NCBI RefSeq assembly: GCF_017744045.1 | Contig: NZ_JAGHRD010000011.1 | Source of the DNA: Pelagimonas sp017744045 | Lineage (GTDB): Bacteria > Pseudomonadota > Alphaproteobacteria > Rhodobacterales > Rhodobacteraceae | Direction: 5' to 3' (one strand) | Length of the DNA stretch: 64,000 bases | In this document: positions 43,616-52,152 of the stretch, piece after piece | Numbering within the stretch: the first letter of the stretch is position 1 | Layout: each line of letters starts with the position of its first letter | Notes under the pieces: model-generated | Told to the model about the DNA's origin: nothing | The model's input: the letters and a program-made list of their open reading frames with translations, nothing else | The model's database searches: none | Made by a program: the position numbers and the translations under genes

Positions 43616-44815
43616 ATGGGTCTTCGGAATTTCTTTGATCGGATCGAACCGCATTTCATGAATGGCGGCAAATGGGAGCGCTATTTCCCCATCTATGAGA
43701 TGGTGGAAAGCTTTCTTTATACGCCTAAAACCGTGACGACAGCCGCGCCGCATGCGCGCAGCTATATCGATATGAAGCGGATCATGACCTATGTGGTCAT
43801 CGCGACGATCCCTTGTATCCTGATGGCGCTGTATAATACGGGCTATCAAACCAATATGGCCATCGCCGAACATGGCGCAAGCGGCTGGCGCGCGGCCATT
43901 ATCGAAGGGCTGGGCATCGGTTTCAACGCCGCCAACCCGGTGGCGAACGCACTGCACGGGCTGCTGTATTTCCTGCCGATCTATATCGTGACGCTGGTTG
44001 CCGGTGGTATCTTTGAGGTGATCTTTGCCACCGTGCGCAAGCACGAAGTGAACGAAGGTTTCCTTGTCACCTCGATGCTTTACACCCTGATCGTTCCCGC
44101 CACCACGCCGCTATGGCAAGTGGCACTGGGTATCATCTTTGGTGTTGTGATTGGCAAAGAAGTCTTTGGCGGCACTGGCAAAAACTTCCTCAACCCGGCG
44201 CTGACCGGTCGTGCTTTCCTCTATTTCGCTTATCCGGCGCAAATGTCGGGGGATTCAGTCTGGGTGCCAGTTGACGGTTTCACCGGCGCAACCGCGCTGG
44301 CGGTGACTGCCTCTGACGGGTTCCAGGAACTGGCCGCGCGCGGCATGACCTGGTGGGACAGCTTTGTCGGGGTGATCCCCGGCTCGATGGGCGAGACCTC
44401 GGCCATTGCCTGCTTTATCGGCCTGGCCTTCCTTCTTGCGACCAAGATCGCGAACTACCGTATGGTGGTGGGCTGTTTGGTCGGCATGATCGGCTTTTCG
44501 ACGCTGCTGAACTGGGTCGGGTCCGACACCAACCCAATGTTCGCGCTGCCGTGGTACTGGCATCTGGTGCTGGGTGGTTACGCCTTTGGCTTGGTGTTCA
44601 TGGTCACCGAACCCGTCTCCGGCGCGCATACCAATATGGGTCGCTACATCTACGGTGCGCTGATCGGCTTTATGGTCGTGATGATCCGCGTGGTGAACCC
44701 GGCCTTCCCCGAAGGCATGATGCTCGCCATCCTATTTGGTAACGTATTCGCGCCATTGATCGACTACTTTGTCGTGCAGGCAAATATCCGGCGGAGGGCC
44801 AAGCGCAATGTCTGA
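43616..44815 (+). CDS. nqrB: Na+-NQR subunit B, covalent flavoprotein
   Basis: 399 residues, about ten membrane helices. The flavinylation motif DGFTGATALAV holds the threonine to which ApbE attaches FMN. The start MGLRNFFDRIEPHF is normal for NqrB. It lies 4 nt after nqrA and overlaps nqrC by 8 nt. Confidence 0.96.
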   Translation: MGLRNFFDRIEPHFMNGGKWERYFPIYEMVESFLYTPKTVTTAAPHARSYIDMKRIMTYVVIATIPCILMALYNTGYQTNMAIAEHGASGWRAAIIEGLGIGFNAANPVANALHGLLYFLPIYIVTLVAGGIFEVIFATVRKHEVNEGFLVTSMLYTLIVPATTPLWQVALGIIFGVVIGKEVFGGTGKNFLNPALTGRAFLYFAYPAQMSGDSVWVPVDGFTGATALAVTASDGFQELAARGMTWWDSFVGVIPGSMGETSAIACFIGLAFLLATKIANYRMVVGCLVGMIGFSTLLNWVGSDTNPMFALPWYWHLVLGGYAFGLVFMVTEPVSGAHTNMGRYIYGALIGFMVVMIRVVNPAFPEGMMLAILFGNVFAPLIDYFVVQANIRRRAKRNV

Positions 44816-45617
44816 GCAGGATCAACAACCCCAAGGGGCGCTGCGCCGCTTTCTGGCTCTGCCCGCAGATTCCGTTCCCAAGACGATCTTTGTCGCCGTG
44901 GCGGTCTGCCTTGTCGCCTCGATGATCGTCTCCGCAGCGGCTGTGGCTCTGCGCCCGATCCAGGCGGTGAACGCGCTGAAAGACAAGCAGATCAACATTC
45001 TGCAGGTCGCGGGCATCTATGACCCGAACACCGATGTTCTGGAGGCTTTCGCAGCCTTTGAACCGCAGGTTCTGGAACTGGCCAGCGGTGAGTTCACCGA
45101 TCAGTTCGTCGCGGCCGAGTTTGACGACCGTGCCGCCGCCGAAGATCCAGCAACTTCGGTTGCCTTGGCTGACGACCCGGCGGGCATCGTGCGTCAGGGC
45201 CAGTTCGTCACAGTCTATATTCTGCGTGACGAGGCAGGGGCGATCGACAAGGTGATCCTGCCGCTGCATGGCTATGGTCTGTGGTCGACACTCTATGGCT
45301 TTATCGCGCTTGAAGAGAACGGCAACGACATCTTTGGTCTGCAATTCTATGAACATGCAGAAACACCGGGTCTGGGTGCCGAGGTGGATAACCCACGCTG
45401 GAAAGCGCTGTGGAAGGGCAAGAAGCTGGCCGACGAATCCGGCGAATTGCAGATCAGCGTGACCAAGGCCGCGCCTGCAGCTGGGGCTGATTACCATGTT
45501 GATGCGCTGGCCGGTGCCACGCTGACCTCTGCCGGTGTCCACAATCTTGTGAATTTCTGGATGGGCGAGGCAGGCTATGCTCCGTTCCTGACCAACCTGA
45601 AAGCGGGGAAGATCTAG
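44808..45617 (+). CDS. nqrC: Na+-NQR subunit C, covalent flavoprotein
   Basis: 269 residues. One N-terminal transmembrane helix (about 26-48) and a large periplasmic FMN-binding domain with LAGATLTSAGV, the second ApbE flavinylation site. The ATG at 44808 overlaps the nqrB end; GGAGGG lies about 10 nt before it. Confidence 0.95.
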   Translation: MSEQDQQPQGALRRFLALPADSVPKTIFVAVAVCLVASMIVSAAAVALRPIQAVNALKDKQINILQVAGIYDPNTDVLEAFAAFEPQVLELASGEFTDQFVAAEFDDRAAAEDPATSVALADDPAGIVRQGQFVTVYILRDEAGAIDKVILPLHGYGLWSTLYGFIALEENGNDIFGLQFYEHAETPGLGAEVDNPRWKALWKGKKLADESGELQISVTKAAPAAGADYHVDALAGATLTSAGVHNLVNFWMGEAGYAPFLTNLKAGKI

Positions 45618-46270
45618 ATGGCACATAAACGCAGAGAAATGCTAGTCGATCCGCTGGTCGATAACAACCCGATCACCTTGCAGGTGCTGGGCATTTGTTC
45701 GGCGCTGGCGGTGACATCCTCCTTGCAGGTGTCATTCGTGATGGCGCTGGCGGTGACGCTGGTGACGGCGTTTTCGTCGATGTTCATCTCGATGATCCGC
45801 AACCACATCCCCGGCAGCATCCGTATCATCGTGCAGATGGTAATCATCGCCTCGCTGGTGATCCTGGTGGATCAGGTGCTCAAGGCCTATGCCTTTGAAA
45901 TCTCCAAGACCCTGTCGGTCTTTGTCGGCCTGATCATCACAAACTGTATCGTCATGGGCCGCGCCGAAGCCTTTGCCATGAAAAACCCGCCGCTCGACAG
46001 CTTTATCGACGGGGTGGGCAATGGTCTGGGCTATGGTCTGATCCTGATGCTGGTCGGTGTGATCCGCGAGCTGTTCGGCTCGGGCAGCCTGTTCGGGATC
46101 ACCATCCTTGAGACGGTCAATAATGGTGGCTGGTATGTGCCTAACGGCCTGCTGCTGCTGCCCCCATCGGCGTTCTTTATCATTGGCTTGATCATCTGGG
46201 CCTTCCGCACATGGAAGCCGGGCCAAGTCGAAGAGCGTGAATACAAAATCCAAGTGGTCGAGGCACACTG

Positions 46271-46271
<1 letters not shown>
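45618..46271 (+). CDS. nqrD: Na+-NQR subunit D
   Basis: 217 residues, six predicted helices of the RnfA/E-NqrD/E family, with the iron-ligand cysteine segments QVLGICSALAVTSS and GLIITNCIVMGRAEAFA. It starts directly after the nqrC stop and overlaps nqrE by one base. With NqrE it holds the membrane Fe-S centre. Confidence 0.96.
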
Positions 46272-46879
<608 letters not shown>

Positions 46880-46890
46880 GGGGGCGCACT

Positions 46891-47136
46891 GTGATAAAAA
46901 GTGGAAACTTTCTTGCGCTTGCCTTGATTGTCTTGGGCGGGTGGAAAGTCTTGATGGGCTTGTTCGTGGCGATTTACCTTGATGGTTCAGAAGCGGCGAC
47001 AAAGGCATATCTTGGCTCTGGTACGACGGGCGAACAAATCGACCAAGGCATTTTATGGCTTGTGGCGGGTGTAGTTGTCGGCCTCATTGCAAAAATCGCT
47101 CGAAACACAACTAAGAACTCCGAGGAGATCAACTGA
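46891..47136 (+). CDS. extra small membrane protein in the nqr operon
   Basis: 81 residues, two predicted helices (about 7-29 and 55-70), starting at a GTG with AAGGGGG upstream. It lies between nqrE (11-bp gap) and nqrF (one-base overlap, TGATG), so it must be co-transcribed and translated with the pump. Standard NqrA-F operons have no gene here. The sequence IVLGGWKVLMGLFVAIYLDG...GILWLVAGVVVGLIAKIA is not recognised. Codon use is somewhat less GC-biased than its neighbours (for example ATAAAAAGTGG at the start), which hints at later acquisition. Confidence 0.75.
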   Translation: MIKSGNFLALALIVLGGWKVLMGLFVAIYLDGSEAATKAYLGSGTTGEQIDQGILWLVAGVVVGLIAKIARNTTKNSEEIN

Positions 47137-48356
47137 TGGCAACTTTCGGCCTTGGTATCCTTTTGTTCACCCTGATCGTTCTGGCCCTGGTCACGATCAT
47201 TCTGCTGGCGCGCTCGCGCCTTGTGTCCAGCGGCAATGTCAACATCACCATCAACGGCGAAAAAACCATTTCCGTTCCGGCGGGTGGCAAACTGTTGCAG
47301 ACGCTGGCGGAACAGAAACTGTTCGTGCCCTCAGCCTGTGGCGGTGGCGGCACCTGCGCGCAATGCCGGGTGAAAATCCATTCCGGCGGCGGCTCGATCC
47401 TGCCCACGGAAGAAAGCCACATCACCAAGCGTGAAGCGGCCTGTGGCGACCGGCTTTCCTGCCAGGTGGCGGTCAAGCAGGACATGGAAGTCGAAGTCCC
47501 CGAAGAGGTGTTCGGCGTCAAGAAATGGGAATGCACCGTTCGTTCGAATGAGAACGTCGCGACCTTCATCAAGAACCTGGTTCTGGAACTGCCCGAAGGC
47601 GAAGATGTGAACTTCCGCGCCGGTGGTTATATCCAGATCGAAGCGCCCAAGCACACGCTGGAATATACCGAGTTCGACATTCAGGACGAGTATCGCGAAG
47701 ATTGGGACAAGTTCAACCTGTGGCAGTACAAATCCAGCGTTGATGAGCCGATCGAGCGCGCCTATTCCATGGCGAACTACCCCGATGAAAAGGGGCTGAT
47801 CATGCTCAACGTGCGTGTGGCCTCTCCGCCTCCGGGTCAGGACGTGCCTCCGGGTCAGATGTCGTCCTACATCTTCAACCTGAAGCCCGGCGACAAGGTC
47901 ACGATCTCAGGTCCCTTCGGCGAATTCTTTGCCCGCGAGACCGAAAAAGAGATGGTGTTTATCGGCGGTGGTGCCGGTATGGCCCCGATGCGCAGCCACA
48001 TCTTTGACCAGCTCAAACGCCTCAAGAACCGTGATCGCAAGATCACCTTCTGGTATGGTGCGCGGTCCAAGAAAGAGATGTTCTTTGTCGAAGACTTCGA
48101 CCAACTGGCCGAAGAGTTCGACAATTTTGAATGGCATGTCGCGCTTTCGGATGCGCTGCCCGAGGATGAGTGGAAAGGCCTGACCGGCTTTATCCATAAC
48201 GTGCTGTTCGAAGAATACCTCAAGGACCACCCGAACCCAGAAGATTGCGAATACTACATGTGTGGCCCGCCCATCATGAACCAATCCGTGATCAACATGC
48301 TGCTCGAGCTGGGCGTGGATCGCGAAGACATCATGCTGGACGATTTCGGCGGCTAA
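47136..48356 (+). CDS. nqrF: Na+-NQR subunit F, NADH-oxidising flavoprotein
   Basis: 406 residues. An N-terminal membrane anchor (about 4-25) is followed by a plant-type 2Fe-2S ferredoxin domain with cysteines in SACGGGGTCAQC and a further C in LSC, an FAD-binding segment ERAYSMANYP, and an NADH domain with GGGAGMAPMRSHIFDQL and the C-terminal YYMCGPPIMN. Entry point of electrons from NADH. Last gene of the operon, followed by a strong terminator. Confidence 0.97.
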   Translation: MATFGLGILLFTLIVLALVTIILLARSRLVSSGNVNITINGEKTISVPAGGKLLQTLAEQKLFVPSACGGGGTCAQCRVKIHSGGGSILPTEESHITKREAACGDRLSCQVAVKQDMEVEVPEEVFGVKKWECTVRSNENVATFIKNLVLELPEGEDVNFRAGGYIQIEAPKHTLEYTEFDIQDEYREDWDKFNLWQYKSSVDEPIERAYSMANYPDEKGLIMLNVRVASPPPGQDVPPGQMSSYIFNLKPGDKVTISGPFGEFFARETEKEMVFIGGGAGMAPMRSHIFDQLKRLKNRDRKITFWYGARSKKEMFFVEDFDQLAEEFDNFEWHVALSDALPEDEWKGLTGFIHNVLFEEYLKDHPNPEDCEYYMCGPPIMNQSVINMLLELGVDREDIMLDDFGG

Positions 48357-48383
48357 GCTGCGGATTTCGACGGAAACAAAAAG

Positions 48384-48414
48384 AAAAGGCGGAAGGGATC
48401 ACCTTCCGCCTTTT
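48384..48414 (+). terminator. strong terminator of the nqr operon
   Basis: A perfect 13-bp stem: AAAAGGCGGAAGG (48384-48396) and CCTTCCGCCTTTT (48402-48414) with loop GATCA. It ends in four T and lies 28 bp after the nqrF stop. Confidence 0.93.
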
Positions 48415-48487
48415 CGTTTGGGGGCAGGGGAGAAAAGGTTGTAGCCCAAAAAATGGTTTAAGAGGATAGGTTCCAATTGAACGCAAA

Positions 48488-48576
48488 GGGCAACCCCGAC
48501 CGCGGGTGGGGGTAAAGCCCCCGCCCGTGGGGGCGGTCGGGGGCTGCCCGGCCCGAGGCCGGGTGGTGCATTTTTT
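48488..48576. other. large compound hairpin with second hairpin and T-run
   Basis: Nested stems: GGGCA (48488) with TGCCC (48545); CCCCGACCGC (48494-48503) with GCGGTCGGGG (48533-48542); inside, GGGTGGGGG with CCCCCGCCC around TAAAG. A second hairpin, CCCGGCC-CGA-GGCCGGG (48547-48563), competes for the outer strand and is followed 7 bp later by six T. No gene overlaps it. It could be a structured RNA end or a repeat unit; only this copy is in the window. Confidence 0.55.
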
Positions 48577-48636
48577 CGGAAAACAATGTTTCGGCAAAGC
48601 CGATTTCAGAAATCCATATCATTGGCGGAGTTTAAA

Positions 48637-48676
48637 GTTCGAGAAGCAAATATCGGAATACTTGCTTCTCGAATTT
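48637..48676. terminator. hairpin beside the small-peptide gene
   Basis: TTCGAGAAGCAA pairs with TTGCTTCTCGAA (12 bp) around ATATCGGAATAC. On the plus strand it is followed by TTTTT. On the minus strand it lies just after the stop of the 33-residue reading frame, where it could end that transcript. Confidence 0.55.
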
Positions 48677-48778
48677 TTAGGCTATGGTTAGAAACTCGTG
48701 AACCGCCTGGATGATGGTAACCAACGCGGCCAAGAAAAACACCAATTCAGCCACAAGTTTTATAATTTTCAGCATCAT
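48677..48778 (-). CDS. possible 33-residue single-span membrane peptide
   Basis: MMLKIIKLVAELVFFLAALVTIIQAVHEFLTIA (given as two pieces: MMLKIIKLVAELVFFL and AALVTIIQAVHEFLTIA) has a short lysine-containing start and one long hydrophobic helix, the form of type I toxin peptides and small membrane regulators. A GAGATGGA stretch ends directly before the ATG, and the hairpin at 48637 follows the stop. A longer frame to 48922 exists but its upstream part is Arg-rich and unconvincing. Coding status is an inference. Confidence 0.4.
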   Translation of the reverse strand: MMLKIIKLVAELVFFLAALVTIIQAVHEFLTIA

Positions 48779-48968
48779 TCCATCTCTGATATGAACTGGG
48801 CTAAGTTCATAACGGAGCCGCGATCTAAGATAGGCCTGCCATCCTTGCAGGGTGCGGACTAGCCCCATCACAAGCCTAAGCAAGTGTTGGACCAGGCCAT
48901 GATCACGTTTATGACGCCGCACCTAAAGGTCAGTTAGTCACTATTTGTAAATTTAAAAGGCAAAATAC
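48779..48968. other. leader of the small-peptide locus
   Basis: This is 190 bp upstream (on the minus strand) of the 33-residue frame, reaching to the ileS terminator. It has an AT-rich part (48940-48968) where a promoter could lie and a CCTGCCATCCTTGCAGG inverted repeat near 48835. No other coding sequence is seen. Together with 48357-48676 it makes up a 659-bp gap without a conventional gene. Confidence 0.35.
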
Positions 48969-48996
48969 AAAAAGGCGGGGTGAATCCCCGCCTTTT
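48969..48996 (-). terminator. terminator of ileS
   Basis: AAAAAGGCGGGG (48969-48980), loop TGAAT, CCCCGCCTTTT (48986-48996). Read on the minus strand it follows the ileS stop by about 20 bp and ends in five T. Confidence 0.92.
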
Positions 48997-49015
48997 CTAA
49001 CTCAGTCTAACGTGA

Positions 49016-51979
49016 TCAGCCAAGCGCGTCGTTGCAGCGCTGGCAGGTGCCCGCATGGGCAAAGCGGCCCACATCTGGCAGGATCTTCCAGCAGCGTTGG
49101 CATTTGGCCCCGTCGGCCTTTTCGAACACCACGCCGACCCCTTCAACCTCGGGCAGGCGGAAGGCTTCGGCGGGCTGCGGATCACCTGTCAGCGAGATGG
49201 CCGAGGTGATGCAGACATCCTCGAACTCCACCGATTTCAGCGAGGCCAGCACCTCGGCGTCGCGCACATGCACCACCGGCGCCGCCTCAAGCGAGGCGCC
49301 GATGACCTTGTCGGTGCGCTGCACCTCCAAAGCGGCGGTGACAACGCGGCGCACCTTGCGGATCTGCTCCCATTTGGCGGCCAGCGGCTCATCCAGCCAA
49401 TCCTTGGGCGTGTCGGGCATATCCACCAGATGGACCGAGCTGTCATCCCCCGGGAAGCGCTCAAGCCAGACCTCTTCCATGGTGAAAACCAGGATCGGGG
49501 CCAGCCAGGTGGTCAAGCGGTGGAACAGGATGTCGAGCACGGTGCGGCAGGCATTGGCGCGCAGGCTGTCGCCGTCACAATACAAAGCATCCTTGCGGAT
49601 ATCGAAGTAAAAGCTCGACAGGTCCACGGTGGCAAAGTTGAACACGGCAGAGAACACGCCCTGGAAATCAAACTCGGCATAGCCCTTGCGGACCTGATGA
49701 TCGAGCTCGGCCAGGCGGTGCAGCACCCAACGCTCCAGTTCCGGCATTTCCTCAACCGCAACACGCTGATCCTCGCTGAAATCACCCAAAGCGCCCAGCA
49801 TATAACGCATTGTGTTGCGCAAGCGGCGATAGCTGTCGGCGACACCTTTCAAGATTTCCGGCCCGATGCGCTGGTCGACCATGTAGTCGGTCTGCGCCAC
49901 CCAAAGACGCAGGATATCCGCGCCATATTGCTGGACAACCTTTTCCGGCACGATGGTATTGCCGAGAGATTTGGACATCTTGTTGCCCTTCTCATCCAGC
50001 GTAAAGCCATGCGTGACCACATTGCGATAGGGCGCGCGGCCCAGCGTGCCACAGGCTTGCAGAAGCGAGGAGTGGAACCAACCGCGATGCTGGTCGGTGC
50101 CTTCCATATAGACATCGGCGATGCCGTCCTCGGTGCCATCTTCGCGGTCGCGCAGCACAAAGGCATGGGTGGAGCCGGAATCAAACCACACATCGAGCAC
50201 GTCAAAGACCTGATCATACTCATCCGCGTTCACATCCGAGCCAAGGAAGCGCTCTTTGGCACCGTCCGCATACCAGCAATCCGCGCCCTCAGCCTCGAAC
50301 GCCTCAGAGATGCGGGCATTCACCGCCTCGTTGCGCAGCAGAAACTCAGGATCGGTGGGCAGCGTGTCTTTCTTGGTGAAACAGGTCAGGGGCACACCCC
50401 AGGCGCGCTGGCGCGACAGAACCCAGTCAGGGCGGGCTTCGATCATGGAATAAAGCCGGTTGCGCCCGGTCTGCGGCCACCACTTGACCAGCGCGTCGAT
50501 CGAAGTTAGCGCGCGCTCGCGGATGGTCTTGCCATGGGTGTCTTGCCCGTCGCCAACCTCGCGATCCACAGAGGCAAACCATTGCGGCGTGTTGCGATAG
50601 ATGATCGGTGCCTTGGAGCGCCAGCTATGCGGATAGCTGTGGGTCATGCGCCCACGCGCGATGATCCCCCCGGCCTCGACCAGCTTGGCGATGACGGCAT
50701 TGTTGGCTTTGCCTTCCTTGCCCTTTTTGTCGATGACTTGCAGGCCCGCAAAGAAGGGCACATGGGCCAGGAATTCGGACTCCTCACCAACATTATGGGT
50801 CATGCGATCCAGCCAGTTGCGCGCCACAAAACACTCATAGTCTTCCTGACCATGGCTTGGCGCAGTATGGACAAAACCGGTGCCCGCCTCATCGGTGACG
50901 TGATCACCGTCGATCATTGGCACGTCGTAATCCCAGAAGCCGTCTGCGCCTTCCATGCCCCGGAACGGGTGGGCGAGGGTCAGCCCGTCAAGCTCCTCAG
51001 CCGAGACATCACGCACGCGCTTGAACATGCCGTCTTCAAGGCGCGCACTGCTCAGCACGCTCTCGGCCAGGGCATCGGCCAGAATGTATGTGTCACCCAC
51101 GGCGCACCAGCATTCCTCCGGTGTGCCGGTGACCTCATAGAGGCCATAGGCAATCTTGCGACCAAAGGCGACGGCCTTGTTCGACGGGATCGTCCAGGGG
51201 GTGGTGGTCCAGATGACGACGCGGGCTTTTTCCAGCTCATCCGCATTGGTCGCAGCAATGGCAGCCTCTTCGGCACCAACTGCGCCCTCGGGATCAGCTT
51301 TGGTCACCTTGAAAGGCACCCAGATCGTGTGGCTCTTGTGGTCGTGGTATTCCACCTCGGCCTCGGCCAGGGCAGTCTTTTCCACCGGGGACCACATGAC
51401 GGGTTTGGAGCCCTGATAGAGCGTGCCGTTCATCAGGAATTTCATGAATTCCTCAGCGATCACCCGTTCGGCGTGGAAATCCATGGTCAGATACGGGTCA
51501 GCCCAATTGCCGGTGATGCCCAGACGCTTGAATTCTTCGCGCTGCACATCCACCCAGCCCTCAGCGAATTTGCGGCATTCCTGACGGAAGTCGACAACGT
51601 TCACATCGTCCTTGTTCTTACCCTTCTTGCGGTATTGCTCTTCGATTTTCCACTCGATGGGCAGACCGTGGCAATCCCAGCCCGGCACGTAACGCGCGTC
51701 ATAGCCCATCATCTGGTGGCTGCGCACGATCATGTCCTTGATGGTCTTGTTCAGCGCGTGACCGATATGAAGGTGGCCATTGGCATAGGGAGGGCCGTCA
51801 TGCAGGGTAAAAGGCGTACGCCCCTCTTTCTCGCGCAGGCGGTCATACACCCCGATCTTGGACCAGCGTTCCAGCCATTGTGGCTCGCGCTTGGGCAGGC
51901 CCGCGCGCATGGGAAAATCTGTCTTAGGCAGGTTCAGAGTGTGTTTGTATTCAGGTGTTTCAGGTGTGTCGGCGCACAT
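49016..51979 (-). CDS. ileS: isoleucyl-tRNA synthetase
   Basis: 987 residues, class I synthetase. HIGH motif as HIGH at 71-74 within PPYANGHLHIGHALNK, the KMSKS loop GNKMSKSLGNT, an editing (CP1) domain between them, and a C-terminal zinc finger CQRCWKILPDVG...CQRCNDALG. This is the bacterial IleS form with the C-terminal zinc ribbon. No T-box is visible upstream. The 173-bp gap upstream separates it from the KAP NTPase gene on the same strand. Confidence 0.98.
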   Translation of the reverse strand: MCADTPETPEYKHTLNLPKTDFPMRAGLPKREPQWLERWSKIGVYDRLREKEGRTPFTLHDGPPYANGHLHIGHALNKTIKDMIVRSHQMMGYDARYVPGWDCHGLPIEWKIEEQYRKKGKNKDDVNVVDFRQECRKFAEGWVDVQREEFKRLGITGNWADPYLTMDFHAERVIAEEFMKFLMNGTLYQGSKPVMWSPVEKTALAEAEVEYHDHKSHTIWVPFKVTKADPEGAVGAEEAAIAATNADELEKARVVIWTTTPWTIPSNKAVAFGRKIAYGLYEVTGTPEECWCAVGDTYILADALAESVLSSARLEDGMFKRVRDVSAEELDGLTLAHPFRGMEGADGFWDYDVPMIDGDHVTDEAGTGFVHTAPSHGQEDYECFVARNWLDRMTHNVGEESEFLAHVPFFAGLQVIDKKGKEGKANNAVIAKLVEAGGIIARGRMTHSYPHSWRSKAPIIYRNTPQWFASVDREVGDGQDTHGKTIRERALTSIDALVKWWPQTGRNRLYSMIEARPDWVLSRQRAWGVPLTCFTKKDTLPTDPEFLLRNEAVNARISEAFEAEGADCWYADGAKERFLGSDVNADEYDQVFDVLDVWFDSGSTHAFVLRDREDGTEDGIADVYMEGTDQHRGWFHSSLLQACGTLGRAPYRNVVTHGFTLDEKGNKMSKSLGNTIVPEKVVQQYGADILRLWVAQTDYMVDQRIGPEILKGVADSYRRLRNTMRYMLGALGDFSEDQRVAVEEMPELERWVLHRLAELDHQVRKGYAEFDFQGVFSAVFNFATVDLSSFYFDIRKDALYCDGDSLRANACRTVLDILFHRLTTWLAPILVFTMEEVWLERFPGDDSSVHLVDMPDTPKDWLDEPLAAKWEQIRKVRRVVTAALEVQRTDKVIGASLEAAPVVHVRDAEVLASLKSVEFEDVCITSAISLTGDPQPAEAFRLPEVEGVGVVFEKADGAKCQRCWKILPDVGRFAHAGTCQRCNDALG

Positions 51980-52152
51980 GTGGAGCGTCCTGTACTTCGG
52001 GCATATGGGAAGAATGTGGGGCGGCGCGGTGTTCCATACGCCTTGTCCCGGCGGCTCAAGCTTGGAGCGCCGGGTATATAATTCGAATGATGATCGCGAC
52101 TGGGTACATCATGAGGGCGTTATAGGCCGGTGTTTTGCTGGGGTCCAGAGGG

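Noticed and set aside
49055..52081. Two long plus-strand frames opposite ileS
   Set aside because: Antisense shadows of the synthetase, with no domain of their own.
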